Shown here: one piece after another, positions 1 through 9,000 of the stretch
Position numbering within the stretch: position 1 is the first letter of the stretch
How the letters are laid out: each line of letters starts with the position of its first letter
DNA from: CAYGKP01 sp964350605
GTDB lineage: Bacteria > Bacteroidota > Bacteroidia > Cytophagales > JAAEPT01
Assembly (NCBI GenBank): GCA_964350605.1
Contig: CAYGKP010000015.1
Span: 1 to 22,842, forward strand
DNA: 22,842 nucleotides
Reading direction: 5' to 3'
Notes under the pieces: generated by a model
What the model was told of the DNA's origin: nothing
The model's database searches: none
The model's input: only the letters and a program-made list of their open reading frames with translations
Made by a program: the position numbers and the translations under genes

Positions 1-471
1 AGCTCGGATCTCGGTTTCCATGTCTTCGACGATTTTTCGATCCTCCTTCGAGTGCCGACCCTCGTAAATCGACTTGTATTTCGTGTAGTACTCAATGGCC
101 TTGTTGAGGCGGTGTGCATTGTGGTACGCGGTACCCATGTACAACTTGAGGTTCGGCGGATAGCGGTCTTCATTGTCGAGGCAGGCCTCCAAATAGGTCA
201 AGGCACGCGGATCTTCTTGGTAGAGGTAGCAAATCCCGAGCGGGTAGATGTACCCCGGATTTCCTGGATCAATGCTGTCGAGCTTCTGATACAGGTTCAA
301 AGCCGTCGTATAATCGTAACGATCGAACGCTTCGTAGGCCGAAAGTTCCCACTCAACCTGCTGTTTGGCCAGGGATTTCTCAGGCGGCACTTGCCCTTGC
401 CCTTTGGGGTCCTTGGCGCACCCGGCACAAAAAATGAGGGCCAAAAGCCACAAAAGGAAAAAGCGATTCAT
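1..471 (-). CDS. TPR lipoprotein, N-terminal part of a probable OmpA/PorE-like protein (cut by window edge)
   Basis: This reading frame opens with ATG at 471 and stays open for 157 codons to the window edge, so the 3' end is missing. The protein starts MNRFFLLWLLALIFCAGC, a lipoprotein-type signal with the probable lipidated Cys at residue 18, although Cys at -3 is atypical for a lipobox. Residues from about 40 onward are TPR-like helical pairs (for example YTTALNLYQKLDSIDPGNPG and the later LNKAIEYYTKY). In Bacteroidota this N-terminus typically belongs to proteins of the form lipoprotein signal, TPR, PD40/WD40 propeller, OmpA-like peptidoglycan-binding domain; PorE of the type IX secretion system is one. 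The divergent PorP/SprF gene next door fits that reading. The propeller and OmpA parts would lie outside the window, so the family call is inference. A promoter-like sequence lies just upstream. Confidence 0.8.
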   Translation of the reverse strand, partial: MNRFFLLWLLALIFCAGCAKDPKGQGQVPPEKSLAKQQVEWELSAYEAFDRYDYTTALNLYQKLDSIDPGNPGYIYPLGICYLYQEDPRALTYLEACLDNEDRYPPNLKLYMGTAYHNAHRLNKAIEYYTKYKSIYEGRHSKEDRKIVEDMETEIRA

Positions 472-515
472 TTACTGGTGGGTTCGACCTTCAGCCTATT
501 TTGCCTGCAATGTCT

Positions 516-545
516 CAAATTTAGTCAATGTCGAACGGTATGCAA
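516..545 (-). promoter_or_regulatory. Candidate Bacteroidota promoter for the TPR lipoprotein gene
   Basis: Read on the minus strand, 523..516 is TAAATTTG, an exact match to the Bacteroidota -7 consensus TAnnTTTG. A TTG at 545..543 lies 19 bases upstream, the usual distance for the -33 element. The start codon at 471 would follow a leader of about 40 bases. This is motif matching only, with no transcript evidence. Confidence 0.5.
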
Positions 546-632
546 TGACCTTGCCATCCCCTTCCTGAGCAAAAAAGACGCAATATCCGATTCGGCGGGT
601 TTTTAACCTTCCTTCAAAAATGCAATTCGAGC

Positions 633-664
633 TTCGGTTAGGCGAAACAATCTGGCTATATTTG
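633..664 (+). promoter_or_regulatory. Candidate Bacteroidota promoter for the first porP/sprF gene
   Basis: TATATTTG at 657–664 matches the -7 consensus TAnnTTTG exactly. TTCG at 633–636 lies 20 bases upstream and is a weak -33 element (TTTG-like). The leader to the ATG at 735 would be roughly 65–70 bases. Together with the minus-strand promoter near 520 this makes the 472–734 region a divergent promoter region; I see no gene in it. Confidence 0.45.
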
Positions 665-734
665 TGTGCCTGTGTCGCTTTCGGCACGGCGCTTGATGAT
701 CTGCTGATTGCGACGCTCGTTCAACCCGCACGTG

Positions 735-1802
735 ATGACACTGCGCCATAAACGCCCCTTTTTCCGCTGCCTTTTGGTTGGGTCCTTTGCCCTGTTGGCA
801 CAAGGCCCACTGTGTGCGCAGGACGTCCAATTCTCGCAATTTTATTCGGTACCCATGTACGTGAACCCCGCTTTCGCTGGTGGATCGCACGAGGCTCGGG
901 CCACCATTCACCAACGCATCCAGTGGCCAAAGCTGGACGCGAAGTACATCACCTCCTTAATGTACGTCGATAAGTATTTCGGCAAATACAACTCGGGGGT
1001 CGGCATTTTGGTGATGCATGATCGCCAAGGCTCAAACACCATTTCCAGCACGGACATCGCCATCCAGTACGCCTACGAGCTGCATTTGGACAAGAAGTAC
1101 GCAATTCGCTTTGGCCTGCAAGGGGGCATGTTTTCGCGATACATCAACTATGCAAACCTCACTTACCCGCACAATTTTCAAGGCTTTAACAGCGACGGAA
1201 CGCCTGACCTGAACGGCGCAGGTGCTGGCGATCAGCGCAAGAACATCATTGATGTCACGGCCGGTGCATTGTTCTATGCCAACAACCTCTGGGTCGGGTT
1301 ATCGGTGGGCCACATCAACCAACCCGACCAGTCCTTCCTGGGCACCGAGGTAACGCAACTGCCACGCAAGTATACCTTGATGGGTGGCTACAAAATCAAC
1401 CTGGGCAATACCAAGGAGTACCTTTTTCACGAGCATGAGAAGGAGATTTCCATCTCACCCACCATCAACTACAAGTCCCAAGGCCGATCGGACCAATTGG
1501 ATCTCGGGCTCTATGGCATTTATGACCACTTGATTTACGGAGTCTGGTACCGAGGCATTCCCTTCAAGAAGTTTGAGGCAGATTTGCAGAACAACGAATC
1601 GATGGTATTAATCGCGGGCTGGAAACTGCCCAAGAGCTTCGAGATTCGGTACAGCTACGACTTCACGGTCTCAAAGCTCAAAGAAGCCCGCACGGGCGGC
1701 TCGCACGAGATCAACCTGACGGTACTGCTTCACCGCCCCTACAAAGGCAAGAAGCCCGTCAAGCGTCTACCCTGCCCAACGCACCACGTGAACACCTTTT
1801 AG
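735..1802 (+). CDS. PorP/SprF family type IX secretion outer-membrane protein (copy 1)
   Basis: The 355-residue protein is predicted to be an outer-membrane beta-barrel of the PorP/SprF family, which works with the T9SS and is linked to secretion or anchoring of cargo with type B C-terminal domains. The signal peptide ends in LLAQGPLCAQ. It is followed by the family hallmark DVQFSQFYSVPMYVNPAFAG (residues about 29–48), then alternating barrel strands, and a C-terminus with strand motif EINLTVLL and a short LPCPTHH tail resembling the Pro-Cys-Pro ends I recall from SprF relatives. I chose the ATG at 735 because the frame's earlier TTG at 708 would add nine residues ahead of a normal signal peptide. 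It diverges from the TPR lipoprotein gene, consistent with a PorE/PorP-type pair, and converges on a second family member. Which cargo it serves is not shown by the sequence. Confidence 0.88.
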   Translation: MTLRHKRPFFRCLLVGSFALLAQGPLCAQDVQFSQFYSVPMYVNPAFAGGSHEARATIHQRIQWPKLDAKYITSLMYVDKYFGKYNSGVGILVMHDRQGSNTISSTDIAIQYAYELHLDKKYAIRFGLQGGMFSRYINYANLTYPHNFQGFNSDGTPDLNGAGAGDQRKNIIDVTAGALFYANNLWVGLSVGHINQPDQSFLGTEVTQLPRKYTLMGGYKINLGNTKEYLFHEHEKEISISPTINYKSQGRSDQLDLGLYGIYDHLIYGVWYRGIPFKKFEADLQNNESMVLIAGWKLPKSFEIRYSYDFTVSKLKEARTGGSHEINLTVLLHRPYKGKKPVKRLPCPTHHVNTF

Positions 1803-1844
1803 CCTCGTCGAACGAAGCTAGAACGGGTTTCCCTCCTTTTTTTT
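1800..1844. terminator. Weak candidate terminator between convergent porP/sprF genes
   Basis: The stretch from the stop codon of the plus-strand gene folds as TAGC-C-TCGT, a three-base loop, then ACGA-A-GCTA: eight paired bases with one mismatch. A run of eight T lies at 1837–1844, about 16 bases after the hairpin, so it is not a textbook intrinsic terminator. It sits where the two convergent transcripts must end. Confidence 0.3.
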
Positions 1845-1864
1845 GGATAGCCCAACGGCCGCTG

Positions 1865-2911
1865 CTAGGCCCGTGGCGTTTCGATTTTGACTCGCTTGAT
1901 CGTCTTGGGCTTGCGGATCGTAAGTGAGATCTCGTAGGCTCCGCGTCCTTGCGTAAAGCTGCGCAGGTTGCTGCGGTTCCAATCGTAGCTGAAGCCAATC
2001 GTGTAGTTCTTGGCGGTCATCCCAACGGTGAAGATGAACGAGTCTTCCAAACGATACCAGGCCCCCACCAGCACTCCTGCTTCTTGAAACGCTGGCTTAT
2101 AGGAGTCGAACACTCGGTAGGTCAGGTACGCCCCTGCGTTGTAGTGGCGCACGTCGTTCTGGATCATTACCAGCCCGTTTGGTGAGAACAGGAACTTGTC
2201 GGAGAGGGCGAAGGTCGCGCCCGCATGGCCTTTAAACAGGATTGGTAGTTCGGCCGTCACGTCGCTCACAAACGACTCGTTGGGCCGGTTGATGTGATAA
2301 GCCGATCCACCCAGCCAGAGGCTCACCTTACGGTCCGAGTAGGACTCCATGTGGTTGTAGGTGTACAAGAACCCTGCGCTGATGTCCGGGTAGAAAGCCC
2401 GGTTGCCGAGCTGATTTTCCGAAGGCGTTACCGAGACATCAAAGCCCACGAAAGGGTTGTACTGTTCACCCCACTGCAGGTTGGTGTAGTCAATGTTCTT
2501 CTGGATGAAGCCCCCTTGCACCCCCATGATCAGGTTCGAGCCCCGCTCGTTGGGCGAGAACGGAATGTTGTAGGCAAAGGTCGCATTCAGGCCAAGGGTC
2601 TTGAAGTTCCCGTCGCCCGCGCGATCGTTATAGACCGAAAGCCCCAAGCCGCCCCAATGCCGCTCGCTGACCCCTTTCGAGTACATCGGATTGATGATCG
2701 AAATTTGGCTGGTCACGTAGGGCACCACAATGCTACGCCACTGGCTGCGGTAGTTCGAACTGAAGGTCAGATCAGTCTCCGTGCCTGCCAGGGCCGGATT
2801 GAGGTAGAGCCCCGATGAATAGTATTGGGAGAAGAAGGCATCCTGGGCCCGTAGACCCAGAGGCAGCAGCAGGATCAGACCTGCAAAAAACGTGGGAAAC
2901 ACTCTTTTCAT
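1865..2911 (-). CDS. PorP/SprF family type IX secretion outer-membrane protein (copy 2, next to giant cargo)
   Basis: The 348-residue protein has signal peptide MKRVFPTFFAGLILLLPLGL ending RAQ, then DAFFSQYYSSGLYLNPALAG, the family's N-terminal signature, and beta-barrel strands to the end (AYEISLTIRKP). It is clearly a paralogue of the first copy but divergent, and its C-terminal tail lacks the Pro-Cys-Pro ending. The ATG at 2911 gives a clean signal peptide; an ATG two codons upstream (2917) is equally possible, and the frame's GTG at 3058 would add 49 implausible residues. It lies about 150 bases downstream of the giant type B CTD protein on the same strand. In Flavobacterium, SprF-like proteins encoded beside a type B cargo are needed for secretion of that cargo, so this is the presumed partner of the giant protein. 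The pairing is inference from family knowledge and position. Confidence 0.88.
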   Translation of the reverse strand: MKRVFPTFFAGLILLLPLGLRAQDAFFSQYYSSGLYLNPALAGTETDLTFSSNYRSQWRSIVVPYVTSQISIINPMYSKGVSERHWGGLGLSVYNDRAGDGNFKTLGLNATFAYNIPFSPNERGSNLIMGVQGGFIQKNIDYTNLQWGEQYNPFVGFDVSVTPSENQLGNRAFYPDISAGFLYTYNHMESYSDRKVSLWLGGSAYHINRPNESFVSDVTAELPILFKGHAGATFALSDKFLFSPNGLVMIQNDVRHYNAGAYLTYRVFDSYKPAFQEAGVLVGAWYRLEDSFIFTVGMTAKNYTIGFSYDWNRSNLRSFTQGRGAYEISLTIRKPKTIKRVKIETPRA

Positions 2912-3061
2912 CCCCATTGGGCCAACACCGACAAAGCCACAGCCAGCCCTTTGGTGCCCAAAAGTAACCAGACGGGCTCCCTTTGCCAAGCGCAGGGCGC
3001 GATGCAGCCGATCGCTGATGATAACTAAAGGTCGCAAGAATCGTTCCCCAAACGGCACGAA

Positions 3062-6000
3062 CTAGCGAATCAAGGTCGCAGTACCGGCTTTTTGGATGGG
3101 TGTCCCATCGAAGTAACGCCCCTGAACGGTGTAGGTGTATACGCCCACATCGGCCAACCGGCCTGTGGCCCGGCTGGTGCCATCCCAACCCAGGCTACTC
3201 GCTTCGCTCAGGCTGCTGGTCTCATAGACCAATTGTCCCCAGCGGTTGTAAACTGTGAAGCGGAACTCGGCGGCCGAGATGTTGAAGCCGTAGACTTTCA
3301 ACGTCTGGTTCTCGGGGTTGTTGGCAAAGGGCGAGAACACGTTCGGCACAAAGAGTGCGCGGGTCTCGCCACCGCCGATTTGAAGGCTGGTGCTGTCTTC
3401 ACAGCTTGTCACGTTGTCGACCACCACCAAACTGACCGTTCGGGTGTCAGCCGTTGGGTAGTCAATCAAGTACGGGCTATTGTCCACCGCATCGACCACG
3501 ATTTGGCTGGGGTTGGCCCCGGTGCCGAAGTTCCAGTTCAATGTCACGGGGTTCGCCGCAGGGTTGGTGGATGTGTTATTGAACGAGAGGATGTCACCAG
3601 GCACGAAGGTGGTCCCAGGAGTGACATCAAAGCTAGCCAGCGGTGCAGGTGTCGGCGAATGGCTGATCAAGTCATTGGCTACGGGGTTGCAGCCATTGTC
3701 ATACATCACCAAGAAGTCCAGTGGCGTGGGGTCGATGTCGTTGGGCAGATAAATCAGCGTATCCTCTGAATCGGTGCTGCCCACCACATCGCCGAAGCCC
3801 GTATGAGACCACGAGATGGTGCCGGGCTGCGGCGCAAAAGTGGCGGTCACCTTCACCGTGTCGTTCGAACAGGTGCCTTGGAATACGTTGATGCCCGTGA
3901 TCGAAGGCGGCAAGATTTCGTAGATAAAGATCGTATCCAATGCGATGCAGGGGAAACGAATCACCTCGACGACAATCGTGTCGGTGGTCGTAATGGGGTT
4001 ATCCAGGTTGATGCCATAAGTTGGCGGTCCGGGGCTACCAGCCGTCCAGGGCAAGGTTGCGCCCACACTGTTCGTCCAAGTCGTGTTCGCTGGTGTGGGT
4101 GCCAAGTCACTGGTAGCGGTAAGCACCGCGCTTCCTCCCGAACAGAAGGTCACCTGGGTGCCTTGATCGATGTCAACCGAGGGCGTAACAGTCAGAGCCA
4201 AGCCCACGTTAGCAGGCGCAGAGGTGCCGCACAGGTTCGAGTAGGTCACCGAATACGTGACGTTCACGTCCGAAATCGAAGGCAGATAGGAGAGCGTGTC
4301 ATCACTTCCTGAAGGTGCCACAATGGTCCCAAAGCCATTGTGGCTCCAGGAAGGCGTACCCAGGTTCGAGGGCGTGAAGTTGGCCGTCACCTTGATGGTG
4401 TCACTCGTGCAAGCCCCCTGGAATACGTTGATGCCCGTGATCGAAGGCGGCGTGAACTGATAAACTCGAATGGTGTCGTAACCCGAACAGGTCCCGTTGT
4501 TTACTCGAATGGTGATGGTGTCGCCTGAGGTAATGGGGTTGGTCAGCGAAACGGTGTAGGGGCCCGAACCCGTGAAACTCCAAGGATTCAACACCGTGTT
4601 GGCACTGTTGCGCCACGTCGTGTTACCCGCCGTCGGTGCCAAGTTGGAGGTCGCCGTTAAGTTGAGGTTATCCCCTGTACAGAGTGCCACTGAGTCACCT
4701 TGGTTGATCGACACCGTCGGGGTCGGCAACATGGTAAAACTGACCGTAGGCGCGCCTACGGTGCTTAAGCAACCCACTGCATCCGTTACGCGAACGCGAA
4801 TGGTATACAAGCCCGGAGTAGTTGCCGTAAACCCTGGCTTTTCCGCAATCGCATTTCCGAACTGTGCGCTCGAAAGATTGGGGCCCGAGGTGACAGTCCA
4901 CAGGTAATTGTAAGGAGAAACACCCCCACTACCTGTCGCTCCAGAATTCACCAGCAGACTAGATGCACCACCGGGTTGAAGGGCTGTGCCCATGCAGAAT
5001 TGATTGGGGAAAGGAGCACTCCCATTCGCAATACCGGCAATGGCACCAATTTGGTTGTTGCGCCGCGCACGCCACACGGTCGAGTCGCGGCAACCGGCCG
5101 CATCACGAACGACCAGATAGTAGGTGTTATTAATGCCCGCAACCCCCTGATAACCAACTGGCATGGCCTGTGTACCCGAACCCGGGGGGACCAAACCACT
5201 GACATCTGAGTGCCACCACTGAATCAAATTATAAGGTGTGACTCCACCTGTGACACCCGAAGGGTTAAAGGTGACAGTGCCTTCGAAACAAATGGTCGTA
5301 TCAGCGGGCACATTGATTGTCAACGTATTGACCACAAAACCATAGTTGGTGCTCGCGATGCAACCCGAAGTGTTGTCAGTCACCGTTAGGGTGAAAAGCG
5401 AGTCCCTCTGCGCATTGACGTACGTGAGGTTCTGGGTTGTGACGGCCCCGCTTTGCCATGAGTAACTGACGTTGAGCGGTGTAGCCGCGCCTGTTTGCGA
5501 ACCAGAGAGAACGTAGTCCGCCTTTTTGCAAAAGGGTCCGGGTGGAGGCGTGATGGCCGCGGCCAAAGTGATCCGATCAATGAAGACGGTGTCTCGTACC
5601 GCACAGGCTGGCCCTGCTGCATCAGTCAACGTGACAATGGCCCTGCCATCCGCTGTGCCAACTGCCGAAGTGCTCAAGCCCGTTGGGGGCGTGAAGGTAA
5701 TTGCCGGATCGCCCAAAGGAACGGACCAAGTGGCACTGTAAGGCCCGCCGATGCCCGGTTGGGTTACCGTTGCTGTCAATGCAACCGCAGGACTTGAACT
5801 ACAAGAGTAACGATCGGGGCCCAAACTTACCGCCAATTGTGGCTGGCGATACACGACCGAAGAATCAATGCGTGAGCAGCCAGCGGGGGTTTTGCTGTCG
5901 GTGACAGTCAGGTAATAAACCGTCCTGCCGGAGGCAGGTGGGTTGGCCGTTGGGTTGGCGATGCTCGTGGAACTCAAGCCAGGCCCGCTCCACGCATAGA

Positions 6001-9000
6001 TGTAGGGCATTTGACCACCTGTGACTGTCGAACTGAGCGCGGCACCGGTCGAACCGTGGCAGATGAACACACTGTCAACCGCATCGACCGTCAGGCTATT
6101 GATCCGAATCGTTTTGTTCGCGTTGGCACTACAACCCAACTCCGTATCGGTGACCGAAACGCTGTAGGTTGTCGCCACCGTTGGGCTCACCGTTTGGCTC
6201 GGCAAGTTGGGGTTCGTGAAGCTGCCCGTCGGTGTCCAGATGTAGGTATAAGGCCCCACGACTGGTGTGGTCACCGTTGGCGTCAACGTGATGCTGCTAC
6301 CCCGGCAAATGGTATCAGCCAGACCCAACGTTACTGCGAAATCAACCGGGCGAACCGTGATGATGTCGGTGGTTTGACACCCCTGATTGTCGGTAAAGGT
6401 CAGTGTATAGGTGGTCGTGTCGGTGGGTGTAGCAGTCGGGGTTGCGCTAGTGATGCTGGAGAGCGAACCGTCATTGGGCGACCAGAGGTACGGGGTGACA
6501 GTAGCGGGCGTACCGGATACTACGTTGACACCTAAGACGGTACTACCACCCGAACAGATGGTCGTATCGCCAGTTGCCAAGACTACTGGATTGGCATAAA
6601 TCGTGATATCGACCGAATCAGCTTTTGTGCAAGTGCTGCCCACTTGGCTGACGGTCAAGAAAAAGCGGATGACTTGCGTGCCACTCACCGGCGGAATGGT
6701 CACGAATGGCGTAGCAGAGGCCGCGGAGGGTGAATAGATGACACCCGGATAAGTGGTCGACCAAAGTTGGGTCGTCGTCCAGGGGCCGCTGGTTACACTA
6801 CCGACCAGATTGACGCCAGAACCCGTGCAATACCCCGCATCGGGCCCGGCAGATACCGCTGGGTCGAATCGATCTAACACAATCGAATCTACTACTGAAC
6901 AACCGCCACCTGCTCCAGTGGCTACCACGTAATAGGTTCGCGGCGCGTTGGTAACGCCTGGCAACGAAACGCTGCCGTACCCCCAGGCCAATTGGCTGCC
7001 GAGGGGATACTCGATTGAAAGACTGTCCGTCCCACTCACCGTGCTCGCCGAAAGGGTGATGGAGCCCCCCAAACAAATGGTAGAGTCTGGTGTGATCGAA
7101 GCAAAGACCGGCGAATTGCGCTGGTAAACCCGGATGGTATCGGTCGATGAACAACCGGTCAAAAAGCTCTGGAATGTCACGTAATAGGTACCAGGTGTAC
7201 TCGCGTAAATCGAGGCACTCGTTGCGCCGGTGTTCCATGCATAGGCACCCGGTCCGACGCCCACGCCCGTCAACAGCGTGGAGTCGCCCGCGCAGAACGA
7301 GGCGAACGCGCTGTCAGAGACGTAACGAATGTTGTTGGGTCCACTGGTCGCATTTTGCGCCACCAGCAAGCGCCCGTCTTTGGCAAGGAAAATGCCACCT
7401 GGCGCGAAGAAATGCCCGGCGGTACCCGTCAGATACGAGGCGGTGCCTGTTGCATCACCTGCAAAGCGCGTACTACTGCTCAGCGAGGGATTAATTTCAA
7501 AAATGGCGTTCTGGCCAGAAGAAGAGACCAACAGATTGCCCTGTGGGGTCTCATCAATGCCGAAGATGAAACTGGTCACCGGATCGGGCGCCAAGCCGCT
7601 GGTCAGGAAAACATTGACTTGGTTGTTATTGACATCAATGCGGTGGATGCGCGCGCTGGCCCCGACGTAGACTCGCCCGTCGTGAGCGACTTTGATGGAA
7701 TGAGGCTTATTGAACGTAGCCGTACTCAATGTGCCCGAGGTGGCTGGCCCACCAACGTTGTTCGGCACACCAATGGTGCGTACCCGTCCATCGGCGAGGA
7801 TGACCCGCACACAATTATTCCCGTTGTCGCAGATGTAGATGTTACCAACTGCATCCACGTCAATGCCCTCGGGTTGGTTGAACAGGGCGGTCAGTGGGTC
7901 ATCCGTGTCTAGGTACGTGGAGGCAAGCGGTCCTGTCGTAGGGCTGCCCGCCACACCAGCAAATAGGGAAACGGTTCCCCCCGGTGTGATCCGTCGGATC
8001 GTGTTATCGCCTATGCAAGCGACATAGAGGTCGCCAGTTGGCCCCATGGTGATGCCAGCTGGGGTAGCTGGAAGGGACGCAAACAGCGAAAGCGCACCGT
8101 TCGGCTGCAAGCGATACACCGCGTTGGCACTACCCGCAACGGTGATGAAGATGTCGCCCGAGGGGCTTTCGACCATGTCGCGCTGGTTGAACAGCAAGGT
8201 TGAAGCAACCGTGTCGACGTATCGATCGGATTCCAAGCTGGGCGAAGTAATGCTTACCGAGGGCAGCGGCAAAAAGCCGATGACCGTGTCGCCACTGGCC
8301 GTGCACCCGTTCGAGAATGTTACAGTAACTTCTTGATAGCCCGGGCCATTAACCGTGATTGACGGTGTGGTTTGTCCGCCAATCCACTCGTAGGAACTCA
8401 CCGTGGGCAGCCCCGCAGCCGGAACAATGTCTGGCTGGTAACCCGTGATCGGTGTGCCGGGACACTGCGCCCCAATGAGTGGCATGTTGACCGCTTTGGT
8501 TGGCAAGAAGTTGATGGCAATGGTATCCGCATCGCTACATCCCCCGCTATCGACCACGGCCCGATACGTTCCCGGTGTGCTGATTGTCTGGAATTGGCCG
8601 CTCGCGTAGTACGCATTACCCGGCAAAGTGTACCAATCCCAACTAGTGGCTGAAGGGTTTCCTGCATCCAGAGTGACGCTGTTGCCGCAAGCACTGGTGT
8701 CCGGCCCCAAGTCCACGTTGACATTGGCAAAACGCAATGGCCCAACGCCAAGCACCCTAGTACAAATGCAATTACGAACGACTACATACAGGCTATCGCC
8801 CGGCTGGGCACCCACAAAACTCATGACGTTCGAATTGCCCGAAGCAACCAGAGCATCGGGCCCTAAGGCGTCGTATTGATAAAGCTGATAGGCCTGGTAG
8901 GTGGCCGAGGAATTCACCGTGACTTGCACGGTCTCGCCTGGGCAATAGGCGGTCTTATCTGTTAAAGTGGTGAAGGTGCTGGTGCCGAAATTGCAGGACT

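Noticed and set aside
52..606. A 184-codon open frame on the plus strand at the left edge
   Set aside because: The minus strand encodes a lipoprotein signal plus TPR repeats over the same bases; the plus-strand product looks like nothing known and runs into the intergenic promoter region.
2912..3058. N-terminal extension of the second PorP/SprF protein from a GTG at 3058
   Set aside because: It would place 49 Arg-rich residues before an excellent signal peptide; the ATG at 2911 or 2917 is far more likely.
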